DNA from: an uncultured Muribaculaceae bacterium
GTDB lineage: Bacteria; Bacteroidota; Bacteroidia; Bacteroidales; Muribaculaceae
Assembly: GCA_910583675.1 (NCBI GenBank)
Contig: CAJTYH010000025.1
Coordinates: forward strand, 1 to 46,382
Length of the DNA stretch: 46,382 bases
Direction: 5' to 3'
The notes below the pieces were generated by a model. It had not been told where the DNA came from, ran no database searches, and saw only the letters and a program-made list of their open reading frames with translations. A program made the position numbers and the translations under genes. The stretch's first letter is position 1, and the number at the start of each line of letters is the position of its first letter. Below are positions 43,824-46,382 of the stretch, in pieces.

Positions 43824-45843
43824 TGTTCTTTTTGGGTCGCTGACGCACGAGGCGCAATACCTGTGCAGATCGTGCCGGCAGATATAGTTTGAGCCACTGC
43901 TTGCCTATGGGAGCGTACAGTTCGTCGTACTGTGTGAGATGGTCAACCTTCTCGTCAATGTTGCCGTAGCCTCCGAATTGCGGGCGGTCTGTGGAAAGTA
44001 CCACGCGGTATTTTCCCGGAGGGGCAAGCACGCCGTAGTCGGTGAACGAGCGTGTGGGGGAGAAGTTGAACACGAACACAAGGTTTCCGCGTCGGAAGGC
44101 GAGCACCTGATCCGAGTCCTTCTCCCACAGTTTCTCTATGCCGAGCGACTGGAAGTTGTTGATGCCGCTGACGAGGCTTATCATGGCATTGTCAAAGGCG
44201 TTGAGGAACTTGTATTGCAGATCCTCGCGGTCTACCAGATCCCATTGGCGGCGGGCATACTTGTAGCTCCATCCGTTGCCTTCGCGCGGGAAGTCGATCC
44301 ATTCCGGATGGCCGAATTCGTTGCCCATGAAGTTGAGGTAGCCTCCGTTTATGGTGGCGAGTGTGACCAGGCGTATCATCTTGTGGAGCGCCATGCCGCG
44401 TGCTACCGTCATGTTGTCGTCGCCCACCATCATGTGCCAGTACATTTCCTTGTCTATGAGCCGGAATATCACTGTCTTGTCCCCGACGAGGGCCTGATCG
44501 TGGCTCTCCACGTAGGATATGGTCTTTTCGTCGGAGCGCCGGTTTGTAAGTTCCCAGAAGATGGATGTCGGATGCCAGTCCTCGTCTTTCTTCTCTTTCA
44601 GGGTCTTGATCCAGTAGTCGGGGATGCCCATTGCCATGCGGTAGTCGAATCCTATGCCGCCGTCCTTTATCTTCAGCGCCAGACCCGGCATGCCGCTCAT
44701 CTCTTCCGCTATTGTTATGGCGTTGGGGTTGATCTGGTGTATGAGCTTGTTGGCCAGGGTAAGGTATGTTATGGCGTTGGTGTCCTGGTTACCGTCGTAG
44801 TAGTCGCCGTATCCTCCGAATGCCTTTCCCAGTCCGTGGTCGTAGTACAGCATCGAAGTGACCCCGTCGAAGCGGAAGCCGTCGAAACGGTATTCATCGA
44901 GCCAGTACTTACAGTTGCTCAACAGGAAGTGGAGCACTTCGTTCTTGCCGTAGTCGAAACAGAGCGAATCCCAGGCGGGGTGCTCGCGCCTGTGGTCGCC
45001 GTAGAAGTAGAGGTTTCCGGTGCCGTCGAGCCGCCCCAGTCCTTCGTTCTCGTTCTTGACGGCATGGCTGTGCACGATGTCCATGATCACGGCGATGCCA
45101 AGCTCGTGTGCGCGGTCAATGAGGCTCTTCAGTTCCTCAGGCGTGCCGAAACGGCTCGAGGCTGCGAAGAAGCTTGACACATGGTAGCCGAACGATCCGT
45201 AGTAGGGATGTTCCTGTATGGCCATGATCTGTATGGCGTTGTAGCCGTCGGCTGCTATGCGCGGAAGTATGTTGTCGCGGAACTCAACATATGTGCCTAC
45301 CCCCTCGCGCTCCTGTGCCATTCCGATATGGCACTCGTAGATGAGCAGCGGGCGTGTGTCCGGCACGAAATTCTCCACTTTCCAGCGGTAGGGGGCGTGC
45401 TCCCACACCTGTGCCGAGAATATGTGGGTGTTTTCGTCCTGTACCACACGTGTGGCGTATGCGGGTATTCGCATCCCTTGGCCTCCGGGCCAATGCACGC
45501 TCATCTTGTAGAGCTGTCCCTGACGGATCGTGTCGGCGGGAAGATGGATCTCCCATACTCCACCCTTGAGAGGTTTGAGGGAGAATTCGGGCTTCTCTTC
45601 CCAGTCGGAGAAATCGCCTACGAGATAGATTTGTGTGGCATTGGGCGCCCATTCGCGGAACACCCACCAGTCTCCCTGCTTGTGCAGTCCAAAATACTGG
45701 TGCGCATTGGCGAAATCGCTTAGTGAGTGACAGCGGGAAGTGAGTTCGGCTTCCTTCCTGACTGCGTCCTGATGGCGTCCTTCGATGGCGTCGGCATATG
45801 GCTCGAGCCAGGGGTCTGTGCGGTATATGGCAAGTTTTTTCAT
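43813..45843 (-). CDS. glgB: 1,4-alpha-glucan branching enzyme
   Basis: A 676-aa GH13 enzyme that creates alpha-1,6 branches in glycogen. An N-terminal CBM48 domain lies near residues 50-145 (YFGLHKQGDWWVFREWAPNATQIYLVGDFSDWE). The (beta/alpha)8 barrel includes VIMDIVHSHA, the nucleophile Asp in YRFDGFRFDGVTSM (near 320), the acid/base Glu in ITIAEEMSGMPG (near 380) and the transition-state His-Asp in VESHDQALVGD (near 445). The C-terminal all-beta domain follows LAFRRGNLVFVFNFSP. This shorter, eukaryote-like GlgB type is typical of Bacteroidota. The start at 45843 (MKKLAIYRTDPWLEPYADAIEGR) fits the family. It heads a three-gene minus-strand operon. Confidence 0.95.
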   Translation of the reverse strand: MKKLAIYRTDPWLEPYADAIEGRHQDAVRKEAELTSRCHSLSDFANAHQYFGLHKQGDWWVFREWAPNATQIYLVGDFSDWEEKPEFSLKPLKGGVWEIHLPADTIRQGQLYKMSVHWPGGQGMRIPAYATRVVQDENTHIFSAQVWEHAPYRWKVENFVPDTRPLLIYECHIGMAQEREGVGTYVEFRDNILPRIAADGYNAIQIMAIQEHPYYGSFGYHVSSFFAASSRFGTPEELKSLIDRAHELGIAVIMDIVHSHAVKNENEGLGRLDGTGNLYFYGDHRREHPAWDSLCFDYGKNEVLHFLLSNCKYWLDEYRFDGFRFDGVTSMLYYDHGLGKAFGGYGDYYDGNQDTNAITYLTLANKLIHQINPNAITIAEEMSGMPGLALKIKDGGIGFDYRMAMGIPDYWIKTLKEKKDEDWHPTSIFWELTNRRSDEKTISYVESHDQALVGDKTVIFRLIDKEMYWHMMVGDDNMTVARGMALHKMIRLVTLATINGGYLNFMGNEFGHPEWIDFPREGNGWSYKYARRQWDLVDREDLQYKFLNAFDNAMISLVSGINNFQSLGIEKLWEKDSDQVLAFRRGNLVFVFNFSPTRSFTDYGVLAPPGKYRVVLSTDRPQFGGYGNIDEKVDHLTQYDELYAPIGKQWLKLYLPARSAQVLRLVRQRPKKNNDK

Positions 45844-45975
45844 AATTAAAAATTAAAAGGAGAGCATGAGAAGTTAGAGCATTAGAAGTCAAGCAATAAT
45901 AGCCAACTGTCGGCAATCAGTGGTTGACAATTAAGGGATTTCTTGCTTGACTTCTACTGCTCTTGCTTCTTACTT
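45844..45975. repeat. Intergenic spacer with dispersed repeat, copy B, containing an imperfect inverted repeat
   Basis: Between meaB and glgB. Bases 45940-45963 are identical to 29069-29092 in the other minus-strand spacer. Within this gap the segment at 45876-45895 (AGAGCATTAGAAGTCAAGCA) is the reverse complement, with one mismatch, of 45943-45963, so the transcript could fold into a stem of about 20 bp around a loop of about 47 bases. Inside the loop, CAACTG and CAGTGGTTG add a smaller pairing. Confidence 0.6.
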
Positions 45976-46382
45976 CTATTTTAACAATTCCGCTGCGGCT
46001 GCGAACGGGCTGAGGCGGTTGGAGAGGACAAGGCGCTCGCATGTGGCGATGCGGGCGGCGCGTTCGGGGTCGTCATAGAAACGGCGACGCAATTCAGAGT
46101 CGATGGTTTCGTACATCCAGTAGCGTGCTTGCTCGTGGCGGCGGCGTTCAAAGTAACCGTTCTCTTTCACGAATTTGAAATAGCGGTCTATCATGTCCCA
46201 CACTTCGGTGATCCCAAGCTCGAAATATCCTGAATATGTGAGCACTTCCGGACTCCATCCCGAGGGTGGAGTGGGGAACAGGTGAAGCGCCGACCGCAGT
46301 TGCGCCTGTGCAAGGCGTGCACGGTCTATGTTGTCGCCGTCGGCCTTGTTGATGACTATTCCGTCGGCCATCTCCATGATGC
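45976..46382 (-). CDS. meaB: MeaB/ArgK-type GTPase, C-terminal part (cut by the window edge)
   Basis: Only the last 135 or so residues are present; the rest lies beyond base 46382. MeaB is the G-protein chaperone that protects and reloads B12-dependent methylmalonyl-CoA mutase, part of the succinate-propionate route usual in Bacteroidales. The visible part has the G4-like segment IVINKADGDNIDRARLAQAQLRSALHLF, then the family C-terminus: WSPEVLTYSGYFELGITEVWDMIDRYFKF, the Arg-rich helix ERRRHEQARYWMYETIDSELRRRF, and a final LSNRLSPFAAAAELL. The internal ATG at 46377 is not the start. It is followed by the repeat-bearing spacer and glgB. Confidence 0.9.
   Translation of the reverse strand, partial: IMEMADGIVINKADGDNIDRARLAQAQLRSALHLFPTPPSGWSPEVLTYSGYFELGITEVWDMIDRYFKFVKENGYFERRRHEQARYWMYETIDSELRRRFYDDPERAARIATCERLVLSNRLSPFAAAAELLK

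Noticed and set aside
43939..45177. A 412-codon plus-strand open frame
   Set aside because: It lies wholly antisense to glgB, whose catalytic motifs are intact; the openness follows from GC-rich codon usage on the other strand.

Overview
The window looks like a chromosomal segment of a gut-type Bacteroidota, most likely Bacteroidales and Muribaculaceae-like; the genus is my inference. The evidence is a SusC/SusD pair, a hybrid two-component regulator, promoters of the TAnnTTTG type, starts without clear Shine-Dalgarno sites, and C-terminal tails resembling type IX sorting domains. No rRNA, tRNA, CRISPR array, transposase or phage gene was seen.

Region 1 (1-21.9 kb) is a polysaccharide utilisation locus. 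It opens with a 5'-truncated SusC-like receptor, a SusD-like lipoprotein and a third surface lipoprotein, closed by a hairpin. A promoter then starts a run of five tandem paralogues (621, 621, 654, 654 and 652 aa). Each has a signal peptide, a BNR/Asp-box beta-propeller with invariant Glu residues, a family-9-like carbohydrate-binding domain and a C-terminal tail. The sixth gene of the run is a hybrid two-component sensor/AraC regulator. A separately promoted GH127-like lipoprotein follows, with its Glu-x-Cys and Cys-Cys zinc/nucleophile motifs intact, and a terminator hairpin. My working model is a system for an L-arabinofuranose-containing glycan: the propellers recall GH93-like exo-arabinanases and GH127 removes beta-L-arabinofuranose. 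The exact substrate is not readable from sequence.

Region 2 (22-27.6 kb) is a tight tripartite RND efflux operon: lipoprotein adaptor, inner-membrane pump, TolC-like outer-membrane factor. The pump carries an AT-rich insert in its central cytoplasmic loop that resembles the intergenic spacer further on.

Region 3 (27.6-32.8 kb) holds minus-strand genes for a TPM-domain membrane protein with zinc-ribbon motifs, a dGTPase and HflX. A divergent EamA-type permease shares the promoter region with HflX.

Region 4 (32.9-42.7 kb) has two very large plus-strand genes. One is a 1442-aa secreted multidomain protein. The other is a 1634-aa fusion of a DEDD exonuclease-like domain, a RecQ helicase and a UvrD-type helicase. 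Between them lies a 493-bp gap with two strong hairpins, one a perfect 46-bp palindrome, and an AT-rich promoter region.

Region 5 (42.7 kb to the end) is a minus-strand group: a SemiSWEET-like transporter, a TIGR02757 protein, glycogen branching enzyme GlgB, and the C-terminal part of the MeaB GTPase cut by the window edge. Two minus-strand intergenic gaps (28.9-29.1 and 45.8-46.0 kb) share a dispersed repeat.
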